The notes under the pieces are model-generated. The model searched no databases. It had not been told where the DNA came from and worked only from the letters and a program-made list of their open reading frames with translations. Shown one piece after another: positions 12,611 to 24,958 of a stretch of 64,000 nt of DNA. This stretch comes from Aquilaria yunnanensis. Its lineage: Eukaryota > Streptophyta > Magnoliopsida > Malvales > Thymelaeaceae. Positions within the stretch are counted from its first letter, which is position 1; each line of letters opens with the position of its first letter. The stretch lies in contig CM077596.1 of assembly GCA_039654915.1 (NCBI GenBank), forward strand, positions 75,021,751-75,085,750. The letters run 5' to 3'. The position numbers and the translations under genes were made by a program.

Positions 12611-14150
12611 TCAAGCTGACCCTTCCACTTCCGCACCTTCACCAGCCATTGGCTTGGACGGGTTCAACGGAGAAGGTGAGCCTTCCACTCCCATCTCTGC
12701 TTTCAGGTCATTGATGCTCTGCTCCAGTTCATTTATTCGGTTTCCCATATCATCAAGTGAGTAGAAGTCAAGGAAATAAGGGGCCACCAAAGGAAAGAGG
12801 AAGAGAAAATGCTGCAAGAATTAACCCATACCACCAGAATTGATAGTATAGAAAACCTGTAATGGATTACTGCTTGCTTACCCTAATACATAGATGCTAT
12901 GTGATCAATACCTTGATTACGATGTATAGATAAATCTGGAAGACTACATGACAAATGCCACATGATAATGTCATTCACTCTGGGACACAACAAATTTTAG
13001 AAAGGACCGTGATTAGGCCACAGACAAGAGATGTCTGTAACTATATAAGTTTCCTTTAGAAAATGCATATTCCTTTTGAGATGAAGAAAAGAACAAAAAT
13101 TTAAGGATATTCTTCATGATAATGGAATCAGACATTGTTTGGAACCTGGTTTGCTGTAACAAAGATTTCTGTCAGTCACTGTGACTATCTTAGAATAGAA
13201 GGTCCAAATCAAAGCTTACCATTTGCTGGAGAAGGTTTTGCACCTAGCAAAATGAAGATAACAATATGGTAAATAAGGACTTTTTGCATCTAGAGCCACA
13301 GCATAGAAACAACTTGTATCTGACAACCTACAGGATATCACTAAAACTACAATGCCAACAAAAAGAAAAAAGAAAAAGCACACGCAGACACATGCACACA
13401 CATTGTTTCCAGTAATCAGCGGTAACAACTTTGACAAAAGTATTCAGCGGTGATTGTTTAAGTAGAATTACATCAAAACAACCATAACGTGTATAAAACA
13501 AGCTGATAAGTTCATTTGCCAAACTAACACCATTCAAACAGTGTTGATTCAAAGAACGTAACGAAGAACTTACAAATGCAGTCATATCAGCAGTGCTTTG
13601 CTTTGAATCATCACTCTGCCCGTCCTGCCAATAGGACGCACAAGTCGGCTCATGTTAATTCTCCGAGACAAACAAAATATTACAAATAAGCAACAAAATT
13701 AAAAATATATATATATGAAAATGAAAATGGTAGTAATCCTCTCAAGTGTATCCAATTCTTAAAACCAGAGGAAAAGAAATATGGCAGTCGCAGAGTCTCT
13801 TCACTCTAATAATCAGATGCATTGAAAATTTTCAGGACATGAAGAGATCTCAGAAATACGGAATTATTAATAAAACGGAACGAACGAGCCGAAACTACAA
13901 CAGATCGAACCCTAGAAGAACCGTCAGTGTAATAGCGGGGACGACTAAACGCAAGAAGAGAGGTAAATGCCAGAATCATTCTCAATAGCAGAGATCGAGC
14001 GTGATAGAGAAAGAAAAGAGCCGATAGCTAATCGTGAATCGAACAACAATGGCGGAAAAGAAAAAATTGAACGTTATGGATGTGGAGTGCTGGAGAAACT
14101 GCATTTGGAACTAACAATTCGTTTGTGAAAACAAAACAATCGCTTACCAT
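12611..14150 (-). CDS. HSBP: Heat shock factor binding protein (HSBP)
   Basis: Five exons on the minus strand encode 88 residues. The ATG (14148-14150) is the last codon of exon 1 and abuts GTAAGC. Exon 2, 13574-13624: DGQSDDSKQSTADMTAF. Exon 3, 13220-13243 (24 nt): VQNLLQQM. Exon 4, 13111-13153: QTRFQTMSDSIIMK plus one base. Exon 5, 12611-12756: DDMGNRINELEQSINDLKAE onward, stop TGA at 12611. The product is the family's trimeric coiled coil with a heptad core (VQNLLQQM to INDLKAEM) and an acidic, Pro/Ser-rich tail. Known role: binds the hydrophobic repeats of heat shock factor trimers in the nucleus and attenuates the heat-shock response. The exon 4-5 intron is AT-AC. No other splice choice I could find restores the conserved IMKIDDMG join. 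Confidence 0.92.
12757..13110 (-). other. U12-type AT-AC intron in HSBP
   Basis: Read on the minus strand, the intron opens with ATATCCTTAA (13110-13101), matching the minor-spliceosome donor RTATCCTT. It closes TTCCTTGACTTCTACTCAC. TTCCTTGAC (12775-12767) fits the U12 branch consensus TTCCTTRAC, with its adenosine about 12 nt from the AC end. Joining AAGA to TTGATGATATGGG restores IMKIDDMG. There is no GT at the required donor position and no polypyrimidine tract of ordinary type. Confidence 0.92.
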
Positions 14151-15238
14151 AGTTTCACAACAGATCGCCAAACAGCTTTACTCTTTGCCTTGCGACCTCA
14201 ATTCGAATCTTTTGAACGACGCGAGAATGGTTGGGACCGGAACTCCTCAGGATTTTTTTGAAAAATGATGATATTTCTTAGCTTTCCCGGCTGCGCTGCA
14301 CATGTCGCCGTTTTGCGAATATATATATATATATAGGGGAAAAAAATAAAAAAGTCCAGAATTAATCAATTTAAGCTGGCGTAAATAATACAGTCAAATT
14401 TATCAGGGGATAAACTCTCAGTCTCACTATGGATTTATTTTCATTTTGGCTCCAAGGACCACTATCACATTGGATAAAAACTAATCTCTTTAAGGTGCTA
14501 TTGATTTCTCCCTATCAAGTTTTCTTTGAAGGCAAGACTTCGAATCGAAATTAAAATCTTTTACTTAGGATGCCCAAACCTCTTCCACCAAAACCAACTT
14601 GTGCATGTCTGAACACTTTTACTATCTTTTTATAGTAAGTAGTAGTATTTTTCATTTTTTTATATTTTAAATTACTAAAAATAGCATTTTTCCTGTGAAA
14701 CTGCACCCTTTTTGGTCCTCAATATTAAAAAATTTTAAAAATCACTTTTTAAAACACAATTTCTTTTCAAATTTTTGGACTAGTTGTCAAGATTTTGAAA
14801 TTTGAGGCCTAAACATCGAGTTCTCATTCCACTCGTCCTCTCAGCATAAATATCAGGAAGAAAGAATTTGGATGCGCCATTCCCAATTCAAATTTTGAAA
14901 ATCAATACTTATTTTCTTGTTGGGTAAAAAGCTCATAAACTTCGAATCGGCACTCATTTATCATATCCTATAAGAATAGTTTTTCTTTAGAAGCTCAATC
15001 TTCATATTCTAAAATTTCAGCACTCATTTATCATACCAATTTGCTGGCAGCAAAGTCCAGAAACAGAGTCTGAAGAACAAAGCCAACTCCAAACATCAAC
15101 CATCATCAAAAATCAATTAACAACGAGTAATATTTGAAGTTCCAACATCAATCAATTTGAAATTCACATACTGGATTCAACAACCCAGGGGGCTAATTCT
15201 AAACTATGAACCGTACAAGGTTAGAGAAGGATAGCAAC
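14151..15238. other. HSBP 5' leader and promoter; ALG3 3' flank
   Basis: The HSBP 5' untranslated part of exon 1 lies just upstream (on the minus strand) of the ATG. A TA dinucleotide run sits near 14321-14335. No additional gene recognised. The tandem arrangement means HSBP transcription starts downstream of the ALG3 end. Confidence 0.5.
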
Positions 15239-18200
15239 TCATTTGATCTTTTTGGTTGATGGCCTGGCATCAATATAAGGGTACTCAGGCTGAGCAGACC
15301 ACAGACCCCATAATATGACTACGTGAAGGCCAAGAAGAATGGAAGACGAATAGAAGTTTGATGGGTACACATTCCAGCACAGCTCTATTCCAACAAACAA
15401 CAGCAGGCTGCAGGAACATACGAAACAATGAATCAACAGGTGAAAAAAATGAAAAATCACCAAGGAAATATATGTCAGAGAAAGAAGTCGGTCATAGTAC
15501 TACCGCAACAAAGTGGGAACAGGTGTCTTCCACAACAGATACGGCAAGCTGTAGAAATACCTGCATGCTCCGCATTCATTCTCCATATAAGAAATCATGA
15601 ATGAAGTTGTTATATACATACAGATCAATTCATAAATTAGGCTTTAAATTATGCCCAGCTATAACTGTGAATGGAAGGTGAAGGGGTTAAAAACACATTC
15701 ATATTCATTTGGATGACAACACTTCTCAATTCCTCCCCCTTTCACTTAATAGTTTATTTTGCAAGGAGTTATTCATGTTTGACAAGTCCTTACTTCATAT
15801 AGCGGTACTTACCATGAGTAGAATTGGTAATGCAATGACCGTGCACATAAAATGCCAATAAAGTTCCCAACGAACATGGTTGTCAAAATATCTACATTTA
15901 GTTCACAATATAGGCAATTGATGAAAGAGGGTTAGGACAAGTAATAGATGTTCAAATGAAAACAAGGGAGAAAAGCTATGCAATTTTCTGTTGACAACTT
16001 ACGCCCTTTTGTAAGAACTAAGGATGAGCTGCCAGAAGTTGAGAAAGCAGATCTGACCTTTGAGTGCAAAAACTTGAGAATACCTCCTTCATGTCTGCAA
16101 CTTATCAAATACTAACATTTATTTCATCAAAAGATCACACCAAGTCTCAAGGCTTACCAAGTCCATAAGTATAGATATTCATTAATTATGCCAAACAGTA
16201 CATCGAAAAGTAGAGATATAAATTAAGATTTGAGTTACTGGCCCAATCAATTCTTTTTTATGCAACAAGAGTTCCATATGCGAGGCTGATGAAAATAAAA
16301 GCTGAAAATGAAATATTGCGTTTTTAGTGGAAAAGAGCCAAGCTTTTGTAATCCATAACTTCTATGGAAAACTGTCTTGTGTCCCTGCTCTGAGAGAGAG
16401 AGAGAGAGAGAGGAGGGGGCAGATGAAAGACCACCTTGACCTTTCTGGCTTCTCTCTTCTCAGAAAGTGAACATATTGCTCAATCAATGTTATAAACATA
16501 CACATGTATCTCAGAAAAACATTAAATGCGTTCAAGATAAATATAACATTTTCAATCACCTGCACCATCTGTAGTGAGCAAATATTGCAAGTAATCCAAG
16601 ATGAGCAATCAGCAAAATAATTGCAAATTCCTTTGACACAAAAACTGGTTCAGGTACAAACTTGAAGTTGACAGACCTGTCCAAGAAAATAGATCACATG
16701 CTGACAATAAGTAAGCTTTCCAAAACAATATTTGAGTACATGTCCAAAAGTAAAGTCAACTGAAAGTACATATTCCTACTGCCCGTTGCAGGGCCAAAGC
16801 GAACCTAAAACAAAACAGCTAATACTGACTCACATCCAGTGTATCTTCTTCACCATGACCAACAAAATTATGAAAAGTTCTTTTCCACTTATCACTGAAT
16901 GACAAAAATGTCATTAAGGTGAAATTTTTACAAAAACTTCTCAAAGTATTGAATCAAACAGTTACCAGAAATGAATGAAGACGCGACCAAGATCAAAGGC
17001 TCTTGCTATATATGAAACTGGATATGACAATAAAAACGGCATCCCCAGTACAATCTGCAGAACCATTCACCGAGTATGTAGAAAAGAATGAATACAGTAG
17101 CACAAAATTCAAGGTAGCAGCAAAATCGATCTCAGCAAATCCGACTCACCTAAACAAACAGAGAAAATTAAGAAATATAATAACCACCATCCATGAGCAA
17201 CAAGGAAAAGAAAAACATAAAAGTTAAAGAATATATATCAATACTTAGAAGAAAGCATTAGAAGCAAAGAATAGAAAATAATAAGTACCTGCACTGCTGC
17301 TGCCCCACCCAAAGCAGTAATTACTCCAGTAAAGTCCATTGCCTGTATCAGATTTTGTTCAGAAGAAGGATGGAGCTGCTTAAGCAGAGTACTTGAGCAT
17401 CCAAGTTATAGAAACAAGAAATGCAGAAATCTTGATGTACCTTTAGCATAAGAATAAAAAGAGATGGAGCATACAAGAGGACATTCATCTTAACTGAAAC
17501 AGCTGCACTACAAAGTAAGGTGAGAAAAAAAACAAAGACTTAGGTGGAGGTCATCTCAATTATGTTGCGTACAAAAGGCAGTAAGAAAATTAGCATACTA
17601 CCTAAAAGTGATCAATCCCAAATGCCATCTTTGGTACAGAATAAGGGCTAATGTAGCGTGAAAAAGTGTCATGGCGAAACAATCATTAAACAAACGAAGG
17701 ACAAAGATTGAATGCACTCTTTTTGAAAGGGAAAGCAAGGCAAGTGCCCACCATGGAAGCTGCAAGGGATTTGTGAAACAGAAAATGGAAAATTAGAATA
17801 AGCGACTTAATGGCTTAGATTGTTTTCTGCTCCACGATTTACTATTCAGAGTATCAGATAAAGATATAAGCAAATGATTGAAATTAAAGCATTTAATTTG
17901 TATCAGTGAGATTTCTACTTTCACTCCGTTTTATTTTTTCTCAAGATACTTCAATGAATATAGGAATGTCATAATCACTTCAATGCCAGGAGGTGAAAAG
18001 GAAACCAGGTCCTTCCATGCATCATAGCCTCAGCATTAGTAAACCACTAGGCCTACATGCAGAATATATACTAAGAAAACATGAACTTTAAAAAGAACAC
18101 TAAAAGGACCCAAAAAGAAAAACAACGTCTTTTTATTCAAGCACAAGAACTTAAGAGACACAAGAAATTCCATACCGCATCAGTCTTCATATAAATAAAC

Positions 18201-19243
18201 AAGATGATCCCCAGGTTAATGATGTACAGTAGCCCAAATAATATCTGCAACCAAAATTAGAATAAAAGAAAATTATGGTAATTCTTTAACTTTATCATTT
18301 AAAAAACAGATGCATTCACATTGCAGATTACAGAAGAGGGAGGTTTTGCATAACAGAGAAACATACGACTTATGAGGGGGGAAAGAATACTAATACTTTG
18401 GCAATCATTAAGATGGTTGCATCCATTTTCTTTTTTTGGTGGAAAGAGAATATATTAAAAACACACAAATTACATCAATAATTTTATTGCCTTTGTCATA
18501 AGGCTGATATAAGGCAGCCAGGTCAGAGGCGTTTTGCAGAAATAAGGGAGCAATAACAGAAGAGCATCCATATTCATTCCTCCCCTTTTCTTTCTTTCAT
18601 ACTTTTCACTCCTCACTTAGCACCAAGCAGCTACTTGTTTGAGGCACAAGAGAACTCGAAAAATAAAATAATACTTCACATAGCAACTAACAAGAATTAC
18701 CTGAGCTCGGTAGACCTCTCCTCCTGTAACAAACTGAATGGCTGAATAAACATAGAGAAAACCGGCTGGATACACAAGAGGCCCTGTGTCTCCTTTCAAG
18801 TTCTTGTAGTCTCTTTCTCCTCCGAGAAACCCACTTACCTAAACTAATATAAAATTCAAATCACGGTCATTAACACTTCAAATCTTCAATATTCAGCAAC
18901 CCAGCAAGCAAAAATCGAAAATTCAGGCAACTTCACAGTGATTTCAAAAATATGCAGTAGGCACGGACCTGGGACATATAAGCGTCCCAATCTATCTTTG
19001 TATCTGAAAAAAAATATCAATCTGGTTAAATTAGAGCTTCGTCAATAAGGGGAATCAAAGCAAGAGAAAGTTGAATTCCTTCTTACAAGGGACGTAGGAG
19101 ATGATGAGAGCCACGAGGATCGAATCCGCCACAAGGACAGCCACAGCCATAGCTGATTTTGGATTTCTGAGAAGCTTGGGAGTGGAAGAAGCCGCCTTCC
19201 GCCGTGGGCGTTTCGCAGGAGACGGGGCTGATTTCAGTGCCAT
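15239..19243 (-). CDS. ALG3: ALG3, Dol-P-Man:Man5GlcNAc2-PP-Dol alpha-1,3-mannosyltransferase
   Basis: Thirteen exons, all in phase, encode 426 residues: 19087-19243, 18969-19003, 18701-18838, 18176-18244, 17602-17759, 17441-17507, 17289-17342, 16966-17054, 16560-16676, 16003-16094, 15813-15891, 15504-15560, 15239-15407. Signatures: [31 protein letters not shown] (about 80-99), [16 protein letters not shown], and [20 protein letters not shown] near 330-350. It is a multi-spanning ER membrane protein of the GT58 family. Known reaction: addition of the first lumenal mannose to the dolichol-linked N-glycan precursor. Length is normal (about 430-440) and no lesion is seen. Its start codon lies only 66 bp from the inverted-repeat element beginning at 19310. 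Confidence 0.95.
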
Positions 19244-19309
19244 CGCTTGCTCCAGACATCTGAGTTCAGTGCGCGGTGAATTTTCTAAAATCCCTTTAGT
19301 TAAAAATTA

Positions 19310-20629
19310 GGCCAAAATATAGGAGAAGTCCTCCAACTCGGTTGACTAGGACAGTTTGCCCCTGAACTTCAAATCGGCCTAACTCAGTCCCCAAAGTTGC
19401 AAAAACAAATCAGTCAACCCCCTTAACCATGTGTGCAAGTCACGTGACTTCATTTAGGGAGACACTATTAAAATTTTGTTTCTCAACCAAGGTGGGAAGC
19501 AGGAAAAAGAGGCGGGTGTCATGTGAGAATCTAGTAGAGGTAGCAGGGCAAATGATGAGGGTGGGAAGAAATCATTTTGAAATTGCCTAAATTCTCAATT
19601 TCTATGCAAGAACAAAACCTCCAATTTAGAATCCATGAATTCAATGACTCTACATTTAGAAAAAAACCAAAATAGCTAAACCAAACCCATATGAAATCAA
19701 TCTCCAAAATCACAAGAAGTTAAAAAAGATTGAGTAGAGAAAGAACATGAACAAAAGGAGAAACTCAGAACGAACAGACATTAAAATTTAACTCCAATTT
19801 TAAATGCAAGCAAATGGTTCAAAAAAGTCAATTAGCTAGGATAGATTGATCAGGAATGATTTGATTCTACAAAAAAAAAAAAAAAGAGAAAAATACCTTG
19901 ACTCCTATAGGATACAAGCCTACAATAACCTACTCATAATAGTGACAATGAAATTATATTTTAGACTAAGCATAATAAGAAAGAATAAGAAAAAAAACAA
20001 CTTAACAAAAAGCCAGCATGATCTTGCTCAGGCATGTACGCAACCTACTCATACCAACTCCAAGCACATTGTTCTACTAAAGCCAACATCAAACAACAGC
20101 AACCAAAAATCACAACTTTATGCATGCAATACCAACCAATCCAAAAGCTCAAGAACTGATTCCATCAAAGATCCGGTAGCATCAATATCATCAACGTGAG
20201 ACCAAAGTGGTTCAACTTCAGATATTTGATGCATTGATTAGCATATTCAGCATCATCAATAGTGAAGCAGACATGCTTGCACCTCACTAGTCGACCATTC
20301 GGTGTTGTTCAAGAGAGACAATGGAATCATTTCAGGAAGATTAAATGAACTGAGTGGAATTGGCATTCTAGCATTTTTATTTTGCCCAAATCCACAATTC
20401 GCAAATGAAAATCAAACATGAGATGTGCACTTCTTTCACCTTCGCTCCTAGCTGATAAATGAAACACCAATATCATCTTCCTAAATTAAGTCACGTGACT
20501 CACACACATAGTCAAACGGGTTAACAGTTCCATTTTTGTAAGTTTAGGGATTGAGTTAGGCCGACTTAAAGTTCAGGGGGCAAACTGTCCTGGTCAATCG
20601 AGTTAGAAGACTTTCCATATATTTTGGCC
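19310..20629. mobile_element. Inverted-repeat element with about 145-bp TIRs next to the ALG3 start
   Basis: The left arm begins GGCCAAAATATAGGAGAAGT and includes GGACAGTTTGCCCCTGAACT and AAGTCACGTGACTT. The reverse complement of the right arm begins GGCCAAAATATATGGAAAGT and shares the same blocks, ending at AGTCACGTGACTT. The arms span roughly 19310-19455 and 20490-20629. I see no transposase and no clear target duplication (flanks TAAAAATTA against TTTTGCAAC). MULE-like by TIR length; superfamily uncertain. Confidence 0.75.
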
Positions 20630-20640
20630 TTTTGCAACTA

Positions 20641-21125
20641 TTGTAAAAAGGATAAATTAAAAAAGCCCTTATGGTTTGATCTAACCTACATTTTACCCCC
20701 CTTTATTTTTAAAAAAACTACACTTTATCTCATACATCCTTTATAGTGTTCAACAATAACTTCTAAAACTCTAAATTAAATTATCTTATAATCATATTCT
20801 AATAATTTCAAGATTTTTATTTTTTTTTTATAGCTAACCAACCTTTAAAAAAAATATCGATATGCATTTACAGGAAAGAAAATGCATATGCATATACAAA
20901 AAGAAAAAACTAATAATTTAAACTTTTTATTAACTATAAAAAAATTTGGAAAGAGCGACATTACAGGAAAATGACAACTGTATAATTTAAATTACAATTT
21001 TAGAAGTTATTATCAGATAGTATAAAAGAGTCAAGTGGCGAAATGTAGGTTTTCAAAAATAAATAGGACAAACTGTAGGTTAGGCTAAACCTCATAGGGG
21101 TAATTGTAATTTTCTCTTGTAAAAA
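20641..21125. mobile_element. MULE-type MITE with perfect 9-bp target duplication
   Basis: The element spans 20650-21116 (467 bp). Direct repeats TTGTAAAAA flank it at 20641-20649 and 21117-21125. The terminal inverted repeats run about 130 bases. The left arm has TTTGATCTAACCTACATTTT; the right arm in reverse complement has TTTAGCCTAACCTACAGTTT. Both include the block AACAATAACTTCTAAAA/GATAATAACTTCTAAAA. Non-coding. Confidence 0.85.
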
Positions 21126-23619
21126 ATTATCTCGTGCGTTCTTAATCAGTGTCGTCTTTGGCTTGAATCTATTTATATAAATATTTATTTTAAAAAATTT
21201 TAAAAAATATATTTAAAAATTACAAGATTTTTTTTTTTTTGCATATAATTTTTTTAAAAAATTAACAAATATTAATATAAATAAATTTAATTCAAACTTA
21301 AGTAAAAAAAAATTGAAATGGTACAAAAAACTTGAGAAGAAGCTAATATATATTTATTAAGAAGTGTTATGAGTAATTACAGATATGTTATATTACTTCT
21401 CCTGTTACCATGTTCAATTGAGAAGAGAGAACCATAAACTCATACCACCTTGGAAAAGAAAATTGTGCGACTCTCAACTAGGTTGGTGGCTAGTTCCACC
21501 AGCTTAGAGGTAAGTTCACCTCTAGTACACACCCCTTGTGCATTGGTGATGACATTAAGTCAATCTATCAACCTAGCCATCCTCTTACTCATGCTAGATA
21601 GCACAAGTCATAGTAAACATGAAGGAAACTTGCACAAGAGCGAGAGCGCGCTTGCATAAGAGTGAGCACGTGCACGCGCACGCACACACAGACACATACA
21701 AGAACCCTTGCTAGCCCTTTATTACGACAATAAAAGGAACGCATGCAGCGCATGCTCAAGTACAACTATCTAAGTTTAACTCACGAGCTAGCCTATCTCA
21801 TATGTCTCTTAGCCCCCTTGTGACCACCCTGGCCCTATAACTTAAACATACATTTTCGTAGTCAATAGCCTTTACCCTTAGCCCAACAGTCAGGTAACTG
21901 CCTGGTAACACTACCATTTGTAGTGGACACGCCTCATTACTAGCTAAAACCGCCCCACACATGCATATGTGCGAGAATACCCACCAAGACATGCATAGGG
22001 CCAACTCGCCTTGCCCATACCTCTGGCACACAAGGCCCATGTAGTAAACCTATTTGAGCATTGGTCCACATGTTACGCACCCAAAATCATACCCATGAAC
22101 ATTCTCATGAGCCCATGAACCCAATGTGCTTAGTCCCAACCTTAAGCCTTCATTGTTACTCATCCTAACTCCACATGTGCTCACCCATATGCATGTTATA
22201 CCATGCCCCCCACGAACACACAATACAGCCCAACCTAAAAGCCTCCTTAAGCCCACCGCGAGCATCCCACATGCCCAACAAGCCACCAAGTCTGAGCCAA
22301 TGCACCTTGTTCACCACTTGGGTTTTAGTGTGCGCAAGGTTGCCCACACATTAGCTTTTCCCTGTGTAGCTCCAACACTTAGGGGTCTAATAGCTGGCCT
22401 CTATTGGATTCAAGCCCATATAGTATTTAATTCATCATCTTGGTCAACATAAGCATGATTAGAGATTAGTAGTATAGACTAGATTGCACAATCACTCCCT
22501 TTAGGGATGACTGATGTGAATACAAATTTTTTTTATGTTAATTATATTTATAGAGGAAAAAGTAATAAAAATCATGAATTTAAAAATTAATTATGATCAA
22601 TCTAAAAGGGCTAAAAAATGTTGAATGATTAAAAGGTGTTGATAATAAACTCAATAACTAGAAAATATACGACATAAGACTGATGTATTACAATTTTAAA
22701 AGAAATCAGGGCCTTAAGTGTCCCTAATAAAAGCTGGGGCCTAAAATACAAAAATAAAAGTTCAAGATAAAGTGGTAAAAATGCCCACTTTTAGAGTTTG
22801 AGAACAACAAGTAATTACTATGACAGACCAATTGTGTAATTTTCCCTTTTTCAGCCCCAAAAACAGCTCAAAAAAGCAATTTTGGGCCAAACAAACCACC
22901 CCCCACCACACACACACACACACCAAGGGCATTGTTCATTAGTAGAGTGCAACATTAGTTTTCCTTTTCCTTTTCCTTTTCTTTTTCCCTGCCAATTTCA
23001 GTGTTTGTATTGAAGTTTAAGATAGACTGATGTTGAATATAACACCTTTAAACTGCTAGTGTTAAAAACTATCATTGAAACATATGTGACAAACAAACAC
23101 AACATGCTTACTTTTTTTGTCTTTGAGGTTGCAGAGCAACTGATCTGTTAAGCCAACAATACACTAATATTTATGCAGCTGACAATTTTCTAGGTATGGA
23201 TACGATAGCCACTCTCACGTCACTTATGTAAGATAATGGAAAAAATAACTTTATAGACCTAGCAATTCAAAACCAATAGTGGTTAATATTTGATTCAGAA
23301 GTTTCAGGTTAGATGATCCGTGATTGTATTTGTCAGTTCAACAAAGAGTTATAATTACATAATAATTACGTAACAAATGCAAAGGCCCCATTTGGGTTGT
23401 CCGTCTGATGGAACTATCACGTCTGTTTTTTGTTACAATAGGATTTTCCATCAACAAAATAGGCAAAGCTCCACAAAGCGTCGAGCTAAATCCGATGAAA
23501 CATTGTACAGGCATTTGGTTGGGTATTTTACCAAGCGTCCAGCTGCCTATTCTCTCCATGAGCAGAACAAGAAACCAAACGTAGATGCCGACATGTTGCA
23601 GCCTCAGACGTATGATGTG
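21126..23619. other. Intergenic, no gene recognised
   Basis: About 2.5 kb. A stretch at about 21650-21700 has GC/CA dinucleotide runs, and a short CA repeat lies near 22905-22922. The relatively GC-rich part (about 21700-22450) gives overlapping open frames on both strands without recognisable domains. It may be old repeat sequence. Confidence 0.45.
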
Positions 23620-24958
23620 TCATCTAACAGGGCAGAGTTTTCTGAGAGTTAGGGAGATCCTCCGCTGCTGATTTAACTCCTCCCCGTCCCACTTCTGAAA
23701 TCCTGGTTTACGATTTATCTCATGCTTCCACAGATAGCGAGCCTCTCCAGAGATTAGCACCAAAGACCCTGGATTCAAGTAGACGGGGATCTTAATTACA
23801 CTCGGGCATGCTTCTTGTTCCTCAATGCCATTAACTTCCACAGCACGGCTAAAATGCATCACGCAAGATGACTCAAAGGAGACAATGGCGATTCCATCTT
23901 CAAAACGCATGAGATCAACGTGCGCACATATTCCCTGCAAATGGGATCGCCCAGATTTTGATGTATCTGATACTCCAAGAGGTGGAAGAAACAGTGAAAC
24001 CAACAAGATCATATCGCACCTCACCTGGTTGGTACACATTCGCAATCAACTGATCAAATAGCGGTTCCCTCCACAATAAATCTGATGGCAGTGGAGAGGC
24101 TCCCATCTCACTGTCTGCAAATTCAGAAACAGGATCACCGACAAGTACGGCCTCACGAATGGAGCTAGAGAGCTCGCTTGCCCATCCTGGAAGATCACCA
24201 AACCTCATTGCCTGCAAAGAAGTGATGCAAGTATACAACTAGTAACATGGCACTACCTTAGCTGGGAGCAAAACCATTGATGTAAAATGAAATGTATAGG
24301 ACTTCTTCTTTAATGGTGGCAACTTTTTTACCATTTTGATTTTCCAGATTGTGATAAAAGTAAAAACTGCACAGTAGAAACAAGATTTCTCGTATCCCTC
24401 ATTCAATAATTAGCGGATAAATTATATCACCTCGCGCATCTTTGGCTCCCATTGGAGAGTAACAAATCCCATTCACATTCAAGTTCAGAATCCGAAACTC
24501 ATCAACAACCATCCTTTTCATTCATCAGATCACAAAATACACGACCACATCAAGTCCCTAAAGTTTCAGGAAAGCTATAAAAGCACTCACAAAAGCTAGA
24601 CCAGGCAACTTTGTAGCCTTAAGCTTTCTAACTGACAGACCTGATTGTGTGCGGCTTCACTGAACCACCCTTCTGCGGAAAATTTCCAGGGAAGAGAAAT
24701 TCAGATCATTATAGTCTATCTAGATAGAAAAGAAGGATACAGGAAGAAAAAAAAACCTCTTAGGATTGCCGAGACAAGCGACGACTGCTGAATGGGAGAC
24801 AGAAAATTTCTGCATATCCACAGCCCATAGACCTCCTTAATCTCTTCCCAAAGCGGGATCGTTTCGGCAACTTTCAGTGAATCATGGTCGTCGCTGTCGC
24901 CCTCACCCTCCGATGTTTCGCCGAACACTTCCCTGAAAATTTCCCTGTGATCCTCCAT
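23620..24958 (-). CDS. AlkB-like 2-oxoglutarate/Fe(II)-dependent dioxygenase
   Basis: Four exons (24757-24958, 24641-24672, 24020-24211, 23620-23934) encode 246 residues. The acidic N-terminus is followed by LWEEIKEVYGLWICRNFLSP and the substrate-lid part (FGDLPGWASELSSSI). The jelly-roll core starts at NVYQPGEGICAHVDL. Iron ligands read as H147, D149 (HVD) and H213 (YLWKHEI). R234 and R240 in RRISLTLRKL fit the AlkB R-x-N-x-T-x-R element, with Ser in the Asn position. The nearest relatives I recognise are the AlkB domains of the ALKBH8 type, but the tRNA-binding RRM and methyltransferase domains are absent. Substrate (RNA, DNA or protein) is not inferable. Divergent from the REF gene, 571 bp between start codons. 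Confidence 0.88.

Noticed and set aside
21798..22452. Overlapping open frames on both strands with Cys/Trp-rich or Pro/His-rich translations
   Set aside because: Frames overlap on both strands and have no conserved motif; likely chance in a GC-richer repeat tract.
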